The notes beneath the pieces were generated by a model. It worked only from the letters and a program-made list of their open reading frames with translations, did not search any database and was not told the origin of the DNA. The position numbers were made by a program, and so were the translations under genes. A stretch of DNA of 64,000 bases from Cryptomeria japonica (lineage: Eukaryota; Streptophyta; Pinopsida; Cupressales; Cupressaceae), in assembly GCF_030272615.1 (NCBI RefSeq), contig NC_081415.1, positions 416,110,757 through 416,174,756 of the forward strand, read 5' to 3'. Positions 24,469 through 34,032 of the stretch are shown one piece after another. Numbering within the stretch: the first letter of the stretch is position 1; the number at the start of each line of letters is the position of its first letter.

Positions 24469-25114
24469 TCATAGTCCTTTCAATCGTTTGGTTTTTGTTT
24501 GTTAGAGGTTTTTCTAATCTATTTTGTTTGCAGATTTGGTGGATCATTTATAAACCAATTTTTTTTTAACAAGTCCATTGCATGCATATCCTGCAATCAT
24601 GGCCAACCTGCAATTATTCATGATCTTGTTTTGAAAATTTTACTACTAACAAAGGAAGGATCTTGGTAAAGGTTGAGAAAATGGATTTTGTCTTTGCCTA
24701 AAGTCTTTTCAATAAATTTATTTTGAAACAATTGTGCATTTCAATGTTATATATCAAAGATTCAACTGCACATTTACAAGTTTGTGAAGCAGATTGTTTC
24801 ATATTTATGCTTCAAATACGAGTTTGAACCCCCTTCCAAAGTTTTCATGTATTCTTGTTATGAATTTTTTGTGAACTATTTTGAACATACTTTGCAATCA
24901 TTGGGCCTACAAAACCACGTTTCAATGAGGAGATTATAAAAATGTCCCACAAATCTCTTTTATGCGTTTCTCCCAACACATTTTTGTCTTCTATTTTTTT
25001 GTTCCCACCATCAAACCCACTACACACCATGCCCACCCTTCCCACACATCCCTTATCACTCCACACCTTTCATAACCTCCCTTTCTCCCTTCGCACCCTC
25101 CCTCGCCATTCTCT
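24469..25114. other. Unassigned, possible leader of element E-F
   Basis: No gene is supported. A phrase ending in GCATATCCTGCAAT occurs at 24580-24596 and again at 25426-25441, an imperfect direct repeat that brackets the MTP1-like fragment. Confidence 0.35.
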
Positions 25115-25297
25115 CTCCCAACTCGATACCCATATGGAAAACAAAGAAATTGCAAACCCTGCAACGTTTATTAGTAAATGAGAAGCATCAATCATAATTG
25201 CCAAGTTGTTTTCTTTGATTCCTCCCACAATTTCCATAGTCATAAAATTTACACAGAATATCACAACTATTGCAAGCGTTCTAATTGAAGCTTTTCT
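25115..25297 (-). pseudogene. Fragment resembling MTP1/ZAT zinc transporter (CDF family)
   Basis: The minus frame reads VNFMTMEIVGGIKENNLAIM, then IDASHLLINVAGFAISLFS and IWVSSWE. This is the first two membrane segments of plant vacuolar Zn transporters of the cation diffusion facilitator family (MTP1/ZAT), recognised from memory of the family pattern. The HxxxD zinc site of the second helix reads HLLIN, so its Asp has become Asn. Similarity stops at SWE; no further exons are visible on either side. I take it as a captured or relict gene fragment, not a gene. It lies between the E-F PBS and LINE-C. Confidence 0.65.
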
Positions 25298-25510
25298 CAT
25301 CTGCAACACAGTTGCTTATATCTGCAAATAAAAAATCTTGTCAACCCATGCCTTGCCTATGCTTTGCATTTTGCATGCTGCAAATATGCCTGCCAAAAAA
25401 TCCATTTCAACAAATCCATTTTGAGCATATCCTGCAATTATTTTAATTTTTGACTGTGTCACGGTTCCTCTAGTGAATTTAGGTTTTAAATTTTTAGTTT
25501 TTTTTAAAAG

Positions 25511-25527
25511 GCTTACTTTTTACTTTT
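25511..25527. repeat. Target site duplication of LINE-C, left
   Basis: GCTTACTTTTTACTTTT, identical to 27394-27410. On the minus strand it follows the A-rich tail of LINE-C. Confidence 0.88.
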
Positions 25528-25749
25528 TTTTTGTTTTTTCTTGGTAATAATTTATATTTCATTGAAATTAAAAATAAGGTCCACATAGTAAAATTTAAAC
25601 AATCTCAGACTCCAAAAAAGCCAGTACCGTAATAAAAAAATAAACACACCAAAACGGCTTTAACCAACCCACTACCTGTCCACCTAGAAACATCCAAAGA
25701 TACTAAACCCAGACTAAAAAACCACCATACAAAATAAAGCACATTGCCC

Positions 25750-26470
25750 GTAAAAGCAGAAAATGGCAACTCACTGGACTTTCCTCTGACAGTTGCCTCT
25801 CGCCACCCTGGCTCCATTGCTCTCTAGCAACCTTACTGGCCTTGGCCATAGTATTTGTCTTGGCTCCTGGTCCACTTCTGCCTTTGCCTACGCTATGACA
25901 CCTTCCAGGTCTTTGATTTCCACATACAATTTGACGGCATCCCAACCCCTTTTGGCCTCTTGGGAGCGGTGATATCTACACATACCTTTCACCCGCATGA
26001 GGAATGGGAATAAACCCGCATTGCCACCCTACACTCTATCCTCTACACCTTTGTCGGCATAAAAAATCACTCCCGATTCTGCCCATTCCAAGAAGGAATC
26101 CAGACCTGTCAGATAGTCCTCATGAATAATTGTTTGCATAACTTTCTTTACCATTGCCATGTCTTCGCCCAATTCCAACCCCCAAGCCATAATAAGGGCA
26201 TAAATGTCCATTTTGGTTTTAAAATGAAATTTGAGCTAGCTAAAAGGCCCCCCCAACCACATAGACTACACTCTACACAAGCAATTCATCATGAAATTTA
26301 AACAACTTCTGAAGCTGGCCAACGTTAATTACGCCAAAAAAAGCAAAAATCCGTCGCCTACTTCTCAAGGAGAAACTGGCCTCCATGAGAGCTTCAAAAC
26401 CGCAACCCTACTGAGCAAATTGGAGTTTGAGATCTTCACAAAAATAAATTTCTAGAGTAAATGCCTTCAT
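25750..26470 (-). pseudogene. LINE-C 3' ORF (uncharacterised)
   Basis: Downstream of RNase H the minus strand holds a broken frame. MKAFTLEIYF...LRSRRRIFAFFGV lies at 26470-26220, then after a shift KKVMQTIIHEDYLTGLDSF and LEWAESGVIFYADKG (26211-26029), then KGWDAVKLYVEIKDLE-like text to about 25850. I do not recognise a domain, and no clear match to ORF3 of LINE-A or LINE-B is visible. Its place after RNase H parallels ORF3. Confidence 0.45.
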
Positions 26471-26577
26471 ACCAACACTTCAAAGAAGATGAAATTAAAA
26501 TAAATGACTACTCATGCAAACAATAAAGGCATCAATAACAAGGCTCCTCGCTATACTCAAGCGCCACCATCCTCTCA

Positions 26578-27162
26578 CTATCTTATGACATTGTACACTT
26601 CATTCGCTATGTCATTAATATGAATATCTGCATCCACCTTTAGTTTGACATAATGAAAATCCTTCCACCTGAAGTCACCCACTTTAGTAAAGGTGAGAGC
26701 CCACTTAGATAAAATATCTACTTTGGCATTGCCAACACGTTTAATGTGGCTTAATTGGACCTCCTCAAAATTTTCCAACTCCTCTAGGATATTATAGATC
26801 CAACCTTGTAAGTGCCATGCATCTATGCCTTTCTTCATTAAAGAAAGGATGATAATTAAAAAATCACCTTCTAAGTGCACTTTCCTAGCACCAAGCATCT
26901 TGCACATCCTAATAGCAAGCATAGCTATTGTTACTTCAGCCAGATTAATCGAGCCACTTCCCAACCTTTGGACCCTAATGGCCAAAGTATTCCCCTTCCA
27001 ATTCTGCACTATAACTCCTTCCCTCGAAGGTCCCGGGTTACCTTTAGAAGCCCCATCAAAATTCACTTTCAACCAACCCTCCAACGGTCTTTCCCATTTC
27101 ACAAACTCCTCAACTTGGTTGGTTTGAATCCAACTAATCCCCTTAATGGGCCAAAGGCTTTA
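26578..27162 (-). pseudogene. LINE-C RNase H domain
   Basis: The frame is open for 174 codons from 27102. It has KVNFDGASKGNPGPSREGV (first Asp), NLAEVTIAML (Glu), LEGDFLIIIL (second Asp) and NAKVDILSKWAL (last Asp; the usual Ala before it is Val). All catalytic acidic residues of the plant LINE RNase H remain. The segment upstream (WIQTNQVEEFVKWE) is still LINE-like up to about 27162, where the tRNA-like repeat begins. Confidence 0.88.
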
Positions 27163-27273
27163 TGGTAACTAGTGAGAATTGAACCGAAGTTGATGCATAG
27201 CATCAAGATCATTAGCCTAACACTACGGTTCATGACTCACCTTCACACCAAATCGGCTACTCATGCACCCTTT
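27156..27273 (-). repeat. tRNA-like unit, copy 1 (inner)
   Basis: Nearly the same 116-118 bp as copy 2, in direct tandem. On the minus strand it has an A-box-like TAGCCGATTTGGTGTGAAGG and a B-box-like segment (GGTTCAATTCTC in degraded form), so it resembles a SINE head more than a working tRNA. Confidence 0.7.
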
Positions 27274-27277
27274 AAAA

Positions 27278-27393
27278 GGGTTTATGATAACCAGTGAGAA
27301 TCGAACTGGTTGATGCGTAGCACCAAGATCATTAGCCTAACACTACGCCTCACGACTCACCTTCACACCAACTCGGCTACTCATGCATCCTTT
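27278..27393 (-). repeat. tRNA-like unit, copy 2 (outer)
   Basis: The minus strand has A-box-like GTAGCCGAGTTGGTGTGAAG and B-box-like CAGTTCGATTCTC about 60 bases apart. Its ends (ATGAGTAGCC and GGTTATCAT) are nearly complementary, like an acceptor stem. The long interval between boxes would require a long variable arm. A SINE or tRNA-derived head is the best reading; a functional tRNA is unlikely. Confidence 0.72.
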
Positions 27394-27410
27394 GCTTACT
27401 TTTTACTTTT
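27394..27410. repeat. Target site duplication of LINE-C, right
   Basis: GCTTACTTTTTACTTTT, a perfect copy of 25511-25527. Confidence 0.88.
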
Positions 27411-27623
27411 ATTATGTTAGTTTTAGTTTGTTAAAGTTTATTTTTTAGTTATTAAAAAGGTTTAGTTCTTAGTTTCTCACATTTAGTTTTTAGTTTTACT
27501 GAATTTAGTTAGTTTTTTAGTTTTTTTTTAAATTTTAGTTTTAATTAATTTTTAGTTTGGATTAGTTTAGATTTTGGATTTGGTTAGTTAGTTAGATTTA
27601 GTTTGTTTTTTTTTAATTAGATT
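27411..27623. repeat. TTTTTAGTT-rich tract
   Basis: A degenerate run of TTTAGTTTT-type units. The same composition occurs left of LINE-C (25480-25510), so LINE-C landed inside this T-rich tract. Confidence 0.6.
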
Positions 27624-28723
27624 TGTATACACCTAAAAATGGTCTGAAGATAATTGATTAAATACGTAGTTATTTAATTAATCCCCCTTCCCAATTAATT
27701 GAATTGAGAAGTAATTTGATTTAAGTCCCCTGTTCATCTACTTGTAAATAAATCTAAATGATTTATTTATATAGTTCATTCAACAATTCCCCTTTGATTA
27801 ATTAATTATAAATTAATTAATTCCCTCCATTTAAATCAATTCTTCTAATCCCATAATTAAAATTAACAAATCCAAGTTTGTTGAGATTAATTACCCTTTT
27901 CCTATTATTTGAATTTTTTAAATTCAAATATGAGCACATGGCTCCTAACTTCTAACCACATAGCCTAACCACCCCTAACCTAACCCATTTCATCTACCCT
28001 TGGGTCTAACTAACCCTATCCTATCTTGCACATCCTAACCTCCTATGTTTTGGATATCCCCTCCTTGAGACACATGGCACTTTGGCCACATTTCCTCTTT
28101 CCTTGGACACTTGCTCTCTCATGAGTAAGGTTCTTTAACACTTGTCACCATAGAGATGACATGTGTCCCTCCCTCCAACCTCTTCTCCAACTTCCTCAAT
28201 TCTAGCCCTTGATATCTTCATATTGAATCTAGAGCCACCTCAGCTTTGGCCTTGGAAATCTTATAAATACCCCTCATTTTCATCAATAAATCCTCCTGAA
28301 ACTCCTAAAATCCCTTGCATCATAGCTTTTTGCATAGTTATTATAGGCATTTACATTCTAGTCATTGACCATAATTGGCAATTAGATCATGTTTAGCATA
28401 ATTTTTATCATGTTAATCGGGTTTACATATCAAATCATGTAGATTAATCAATCATCTTAGTTATAAACATGCATCAATTCATCCTAGCCTCATGCATTTG
28501 CATTATCACGATCATATAAATACTCAAATTTTGAGTTGCCACTTTGGAGGTCATTGCTTGCTGAGAGCCAACAATCCAACACCTTCAAGGTCCTCAAAAA
28601 AAGAGGAAGATGGGACATCTTAAAGGAGGCCATTGGTTTGCATTTATTTAGTTTGCTTCCTATTCTTATTTGTTGTCTCATCTATGTGCTTGTTTATTAT
28701 AATTGACAAATTTTAGCAACACA
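27624..28723 (+). repeat. 5' LTR of Tat-lineage element B
   Basis: Begins TGTATACACCTAAAAATGG and ends AGCAACACA just before a PBS, giving a length of 1100 bp. Its start resembles the LTR of element A (TGTAGACGTATACAAATGAC), and it shares the AT-rich ATTTAATTAA character. Its partner LTR is beyond the window. Confidence 0.75.
28262..28270 (+). promoter_or_regulatory. TATA box of LTR-B
   Basis: TATAAATAC lies 460 bp before the LTR end, in the same setting as TATAAATAG in element A (followed by CTCATT and TTCATCA strings). It is the probable pol II promoter of element B. Confidence 0.6.
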
Positions 28724-28728
28724 TTCAT

Positions 28729-28747
28729 TGGCGTGCATCGTGGGGCT
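28729..28747 (+). other. Primer binding site of element B
   Basis: TGGCGTGCATCGTGGGGCT closely resembles the complement of the 3' end of plant tRNA-Lys (TGGCGCCCACCGTGGGGCT, from family knowledge), five bases after the LTR. Confidence 0.7.
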
Positions 28748-28899
28748 TAGCCCCTTTGATATTTAACAAGTTTGCTTGCAGGAAATTTTATTGACAAGTT
28801 GAATAACTCTTTGGGTGCGTAGATTATCTCTTTCAACTTCCAGATTCACGTTCTCAGTCTCCGTTTTGGCATCCTGACACTTCAAAGGGCATTTTTAAG

Positions 28900-29195
28900 G
28901 GGTTTTTCAACTCTGTTTTTGCATTTTTTTTGTACTTTAGCATTTTTGGTCTGTATTGCAGTACTCTTGGTCTATTTGTCAGCGTTTCTAATTTGTTTGG
29001 CAGTGCTCCTAGTTTGTTTGTCAATGTTTTTGGTCTATTTGGCAATGCTTTTGGGCCACATAACAACGTTTTTGGTCTTTGTGTTAGCATTTTTGGGATG
29101 GAGAGCAACGTTTTTGGTTTCTAGAATGACATTTTCGGTTAACTTGACAACATTTTTAGTATTTTTTGCAACATTCTTAGTTTTTCATCACTGAT
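28900..29195 (+). repeat. Leader repeat array 1 of element B
   Basis: About a dozen degenerate units with a period near 22 bp around the core CAGCGTTTTTGGTCTGTTTG. Drift is largely between CG and TG/CA (AGCGTT, AGTGCT, AACGTT, AATGTT). It sits in the same position as the AGCGCAT array of element A but its sequence is different. Confidence 0.8.
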
Positions 29196-29449
29196 TTAAT
29201 GTTTTATTCTACATTTCTCATTTCTGCATGTAGACTATCATTTTCCTCAACCTAATTTGCAGTTTGTTGATTTTGCAAGTACCTATTTCACTGTAAAAGA
29301 CCAGAGTTATAAGCCATTTCACCACCAAAGAATGCATAATAAACTACTAACTTTGTTTGCAGCTGCTAGATTTTATACTTGTTTTAGATAAATTAGGCAC
29401 ATAGACTAATTACAAATGTAAATGAACAAACATGTCTTATGTGTATTTG

Positions 29450-31710
29450 ATGATAGGCGAGTATGCTCTCAACTTTCTTAGGTGATCAGAAAGCCAGACT
29501 CATCTTTTCTTTTCAATAGTGCATATCTTTAGCGGGCCTGCCCTCCCAATAATCCCATAAGGTCGATGAGAGGGGAATGACCCAAGTGGGAATGACTAAC
29601 ACCAAGTACTCCAACCCACTATAAAATAAATGTGTTTTGATGAAAATCAAGTCAACGACAATGCTTAGGAATAACTCTCCTCCATACCTTCGGGTATATC
29701 AAACCTTGGTTTCCAAGGTTGGGAGACCTTTTAATTGAGTTTATACACTGATGCACCAAACAAATCCCTTGCTAGTTCCAATTAAAATTAGAAGCTACTT
29801 GGTTTAACTCCGAACATTATTATCTTCTCAGTGTAGGAAAGGGGAAGAATCTCTCCTGAAGACACTCACCATATGTCCCTCTTGAGCGTATGTGTGAACT
29901 CCCCTCTTGAGCGTATGTTGGCATATGATGAACCGGTATGATGATAATGTATGTTGTCATTGATGTCAATAAGTGCAGGTGAACCGGTATGAAGATTGGA
30001 AGAAGTTGTTATTGATGTTCAAGTAGGAGAACCGGTATGAAGGGATGAAGTGGACTGGTGTCAAGGTTTCACTAAGTGTGACTACCGGTTGGTAGTCTCA
30101 GCTCTAGGGTTTTCGGTTTGGAAATCTAGCTTGTGCGATGCAACTGGTGACATTATGTGATGAGTTAGCTAAGAGATAAGGATGAGATTGAGATGCCACG
30201 TCAGTTTTGTGCATGTGAAGGATTTCCTTGAGGATCTTGCATGTGAAGATCGATTGCATTACATGTCTACCTTAGGAATGAACATTCTTCTTAGCGGTAT
30301 GTGAAGAGAGCATGATGGGTTATTGATTTCCATATGCGGTGAAGAATGGACGATGCAAAATGACTTGTGATTTGTTTGAGATTGTTTTGTTCTATGCAAA
30401 GTGTTTGAATGGTCAGGATTAGACCGCTTGTAATTGTAAACCTAAATGTTTAGGGTTTAGGGTTTATGCTACCAACCTAATTGTTGTCTATAAGGTCGAT
30501 GATGTTTGTTATTGCTTGTGTTGGCAAATGCTGTATTTGTATTCGAGTGATGAGATACTTTCTAGACCAGTGAGTGGAAAACTGCAGTGTGATTGCAAAG
30601 TAGAGGAGTTGAAAAGGATCTGCCTTAGCATGTAGTGTTGTTATCAGATCAGAGCTTTACCTGTTGTCTTCTAACCATTTCAATAGTAGGAAAATCCCTT
30701 TACCAGGTAGCTTTAACATGCTTATTGCATATCCTCTAACCAGGTGACTCAAGATCATTGAGTTCTTCAAATCCTCTAGCGAGGTAACCTTTAACAGGGT
30801 TTCAACCTTTAACAGGGTATATAGCCATCCCTTAACCAAGTGATCTTTAACAGGATCAGTTCCTAATAGAACCTTATTGTAAAGTCTTTAACCAGACTAG
30901 GCTCCTAACAAAGCGAGCTTCAAAAGAGTTCAAATACAAGCTTGTGGGTATTCATCCCCACCGTGGTTTTTCCCATTTGGGTTTCCACGTGAAAAATCTG
31001 TGTGTCATGAGTTGTGCATTTTTCATGTGATGATTGAGGAATCTTTGTTTAGGTGAATATGCATACAAAGCTAATGGTTATGGTATTACTGATACAACAC
31101 ATGCATGAGTATATTGGTGAAGTAGTTATCAAGTGTTGAATGTTATTTGAAGTATTCAGTTTTACTGGTTTAGCTATCTGAAGTCTTATTGTGTTTAACC
31201 GATATTGCCATGGTTAAGTTCACTGATGAAGACAATCGATTAGCATTGTTTTCACTTGATAAGTTGTTGAGAAGTTTTTGTATGTATTGATTCACCCCCC
31301 TCTCAGTACCGATTAGGGTATTTGTTGTTCATCATTATTCATCACTTCTTAGTGTAGGCAAGGGGAAGAATCTCTTCTGAAGACAGTCACCATATGTCCC
31401 TCTTGAGCGTATGTGTGAACTCCCCTTTTGAGACCTAATTGCTAGGCTCATAATGAGACTCCACTAGCTCTCACAAAGACAAAAACAAGGGCACCCTTTA
31501 GGGGATGACAAGGCTGTGTGAGTTGACAGGGTACCAAGATGTGTGCTGAGAACTAATAATGAAGCCAATTTCCTTAGGATAGACTGAATGGTGTGTTTTC
31601 AATTGTTCAAAACCCATGAAAACTTGGGCTTTCTTTAAAGCTTCTTGAACATACACTTTATGTGTCCTTTGGGACAAAGACAATCTGGCTTATGTGTTTG
31701 TGAATCATGC
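29450..31710 (+). other. Conserved leader block of element B (interrupted)
   Basis: 29450-29910 and about 31340-31710 are homologous to 36500-37220 of element A. Shared phrases include GGTGATCA, GGGAATGACC, CCAACCCACTAT and, at the end, GGGGATGACAAGGCTG against GGGGGTGACATGGCTG. No ORF is conserved, so this is a candidate packaging or translation-control region of the RNA. A Copia-like LTR splits it, and about 100 bp is present on both sides of that insertion. Confidence 0.65.
29916..31331 (+). mobile_element. Copia-type LTR (solo) inside the leader of element B
   Basis: It starts TGTTGGCATATGATG and ends near GTATTTGTTGTTCA. It has the phrase CCCACCGTGGTTTTTCCCAT followed by GGGTTTCCACGTGAAAAA, and TTGATTCACCCCCCTCTCAG near the end, both typical of plant Copia LTR 3' parts. 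No coding region is attached. A simple 5-bp duplication is not found; instead about 100 bp of target (29814-29915 and about 31335-31440) is repeated on both sides. The right end is uncertain by a few bases. Confidence 0.65.
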
Positions 31711-31789
31711 CAAGATATCATTAATTGAAAATCAACAAAAAATTCAAACAAAAACTTGAAACTATCAAATTTACACATTTCACAATAGA

Positions 31790-32680
31790 TTATCTCTTTC
31801 GGTCCAAACATAAACTCTTTCGGTCCAAACAATAGCTCTCTTGATCCAAATAGTAGCTCTCTCAATCCAAACAAAAAATCTCTCGGTCCAAACATTAGCT
31901 CTTTCACTCCAAATACTAGCTCTTGCAGTCTGAACTTTAGCTCTCTTAGTTTGAAGGCCAACTTTCTAAATTTCAACATTAACTTTTTGGGTTCTGACTT
32001 TCTAAGTCTAAGCATTAGTTGTCTGAGTCTACACATCAACTCTTGGAGCAAAACAACCATTGTCTGAGTTCCAACATTAGTATTTTAAACTTCAGAGTTC
32101 CTAGTTTAAACATTAGAGTTCCTGATCTAAACTTTAGAGTTCCTGATCTAAACTTCAGAATTCCTAGTCTAAACTTCAGAGTTCCTAGTTCAAACTTTAG
32201 CTCTTTCGGTCCAAATGTCATCTCTCTTGGTTTAAAATTTAGCTCTTTTGTGCCAAATATCAGCTCTCCTGGTTTAAAATTTATCTCTTTCAGTCCAAAT
32301 GTCATCTCTCTTGGTCTAAACCCCAACTCTCTTAGTTTGAGTGTCATCTTTCTCATTTATCAATATTAGCTCTCCAAGTTTGCACTTTCTAGGTCTAAAC
32401 ATCCATTTCTTGAGTCTGAAAATCAAATCTCTAAGTCAAAAAAACCATTTGCTAAGTCCAAACATCATTGTTTTGAACTTTAGAGTCCCTAGTTTGCAAA
32501 ACAGAGTTTTTGGTCTCTATCTCAGCATTCTTGGTCTGTTTCTCAGCATTTTTGGTCAATTTGACAGCATTTTAGGTCATTTGGTCAGCGTTTTCAGTCT
32601 GCAGAATAGAGTTCCTGATCAATTTAGCAACATTTTTGGTCATTTTGTCAGCGTTTCTAGTAAACTGCATCAAAATCAAA
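31790..32680 (+). repeat. Leader repeat array 2 of element B
   Basis: About 40 degenerate units with a period near 22 bp: first TAGCTCTTTCGGTCCAAACA types, then AGAGTTCCTAGTCTAAACTT, then AGCATTTTTGGTCTGTTTCT. Open frames on both strands with Phe/Gly/Pro/Leu repeats arise from the array and are not supported as genes. Confidence 0.8.
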
Positions 32681-33052
32681 AAACAAGAACAACCCATTTC
32701 TCATATAGTTAAACATAGTGACTAGATCATCTTTTCGGGGCACTCAGTCAGGTTATCTTCTGTCAAAGTAGATTCAATGCTAGACACACTAAGGTTTTCA
32801 AGTATCCATCAACAAGTTCAAGATCCAACATCTCAAAGTGCATAATCACATTTTCTTTGATAAACTGATGTCCCAAACATAGTTTCTCATCAGGATCTAT
32901 CATCCTTTATCATAAAACTATGACACTTGATTAGACTAACCTCGTTCTCTATCATAGGATATATCATTCCTATTGAACTTGGTCATATCAAAATCACAAA
33001 AATTTGCACTCTAAACTAGGATCGAAAAACTTGCAAAATCGCAAACACTTGA
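32681..33052. other. Leader of element B, unassigned
   Basis: AT-rich leader between array 2 and the small ORF. I see nothing further in it. Confidence 0.4.
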
Positions 33053-33325
33053 ATGACCATTTTGTGTCATCTGAAAAAGAGGAAGCTTAGTCAAAAAGCA
33101 ATCTTGAGAAAGAGCATATTTCTTTACATAAACCACAAACTCTTATTGAAACATTGCATATTCTTACACTGCTATCGTGATTATCTACACAATTGTGGAA
33201 ATGAGTTTGACAATGAATCTTTGAGAACACGGACCTTGCAAAAAAGATTAGGGTTGTCTCAATCTCTCAATAGAGGTGTTCGCATCGATTTATCATATTT
33301 ACCTCAACAATTGATCACTTATTGA
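33053..33325 (+). CDS. Small basic ORF upstream of gag (element B)
   Basis: A 90-codon open frame from ATG to TGA, 112 bp before gag. It aligns with the small ORF of element A at 38196-38549: FLYINHKLL/FLYINRQLF, NEFDNESLRTR/NKFDKEPLKTR, NRGVRIDLSYLP/NRGGRINLAFLP, ITY at the end. Rich in Lys/Arg and lacking acidic clusters, it may bind nucleic acid, but that is inference. I recognise no known domain. Unlike gag and pol of the same element, it has no stop or frameshift relative to its homologue. Confidence 0.55.
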   Translation: MTILCHLKKRKLSQKAILRKSIFLYINHKLLLKHCIFLHCYRDYLHNCGNEFDNESLRTRTLQKRLGLSQSLNRGVRIDLSYLPQQLITY

Positions 33326-33802
33326 GACACATTATAGAAAATCAAAACCTTGCAAAGCATTCAGATCATGTGTATGCTCATTTTAACCAGGGCTCATAGA
33401 CAAAAAATTGAAGAAACATAAATAAAAACACCTAAAATGGTAGAATATAATGAGGGAATGGTACAAGGAAATAAAATAGAAGAAGATATAACTAGACAAC
33501 ACATTAGAGAAATCCAACAAGATCCTAAATTTGATAAATTCGTGGAGAAAATATTGGAGGGTGAAAAAGAGAAATACTTCCTAATATTAGCAAAATATGG
33601 TAAACTTCCCCAAGATTTTGACATAAACAACTTAAGACAAAAGGAAGGATCAAATGACACTCACAATGACAATGAGAAAAATGAGGAAACTCTCAATCAC
33701 AGGAATGATGACACAATAATTAATAGTGACATAAGAAGAAATCATGATGACACAAGAACTCATGAGGACACACAAAGAACTAATGATGACACAAGAAGGA
33801 AT

Positions 33803-34028
33803 CGTGATGATACAATAAGAAATCATGACAACACAAGAACTCATGATGATATGAGAAGGAATCATGATAATGATCCTCTCTTAAATCTCACTCAACAAAT
33901 ACAAACTCTACAAATCGTGATGATACAATAAGAAATCATGACAACACAAGAACTCATGATGATATGAGAAGGAATCATGATAATGATCCTCTCTTAAATC
34001 TCACTCAACAAATACAAACTCTACAACA
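33803..34028 (+). repeat. 113-bp tandem duplication in gag of element B
   Basis: The segment starting CGTGATGATACAATAAG occurs at 33803 and again at 33916, identical over about 111 bp. Period 113 is not a multiple of three. It ends a few bases before the element A insertion point. Confidence 0.92.
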
Positions 34029-34032
34029 ATAT
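34028..34032. repeat. Target site duplication of element A, left
   Basis: AATAT, immediately before the TG of the left LTR; identical to 51593-51597. Confidence 0.9.

Larger units (their letters stand above)
25528..27393 (-). mobile_element. LINE-C: 5'-truncated LINE tail fused to a tRNA-like dimer
   Basis: A 1.87-kb minus-strand insertion bounded by perfect 17-bp duplications. From 5' to 3' on the minus strand it has two tandem tRNA-like units (27393-27156), the end of LINE ORF2 with RNase H (about 27162-26578), a decayed 3' ORF (26470-25750), then TTACC and an A-rich tail (GAAAAAACAAAAAAAAA). Because one pair of duplications encloses both parts, the tRNA-like units and the LINE segment seem to have been integrated together. 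Confidence 0.85.
33437..34032 (+). pseudogene. Gag of element B, N-terminal part
   Basis: The start codon at 33437 (MVEYNEGMVQG) leads into FDKFVEKILEGEKEKYFLIL, matching FQKLVEKLMENDKEKYLLML of element A. It then has a low-complexity stretch of seven-residue units (RNHDDTR types) and NLTQQIQTLQ. A tandem duplication of about 113 bp (33803-34026) shifts the frame. Element A interrupts it at 34033; gag resumes at 51593. Confidence 0.82.

Noticed and set aside
27278-27393. Functional tRNA gene
   Set aside because: The box spacing is too long, arms do not fold into a clean cloverleaf, and a degraded tandem copy lies next to it inside a LINE insertion.
28163-28396. 77-codon ORF in the LTR of element B
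   Set aside because: It overlaps the TATA box and LTR and has no counterpart in the LTR of element A.
31635-32369. Leu/Phe/Gly/Pro repeat ORFs on both strands in the leader of element B
   Set aside because: They come from a repeat array with a 22-bp period, are not multiples of a codon period and are not conserved in element A.
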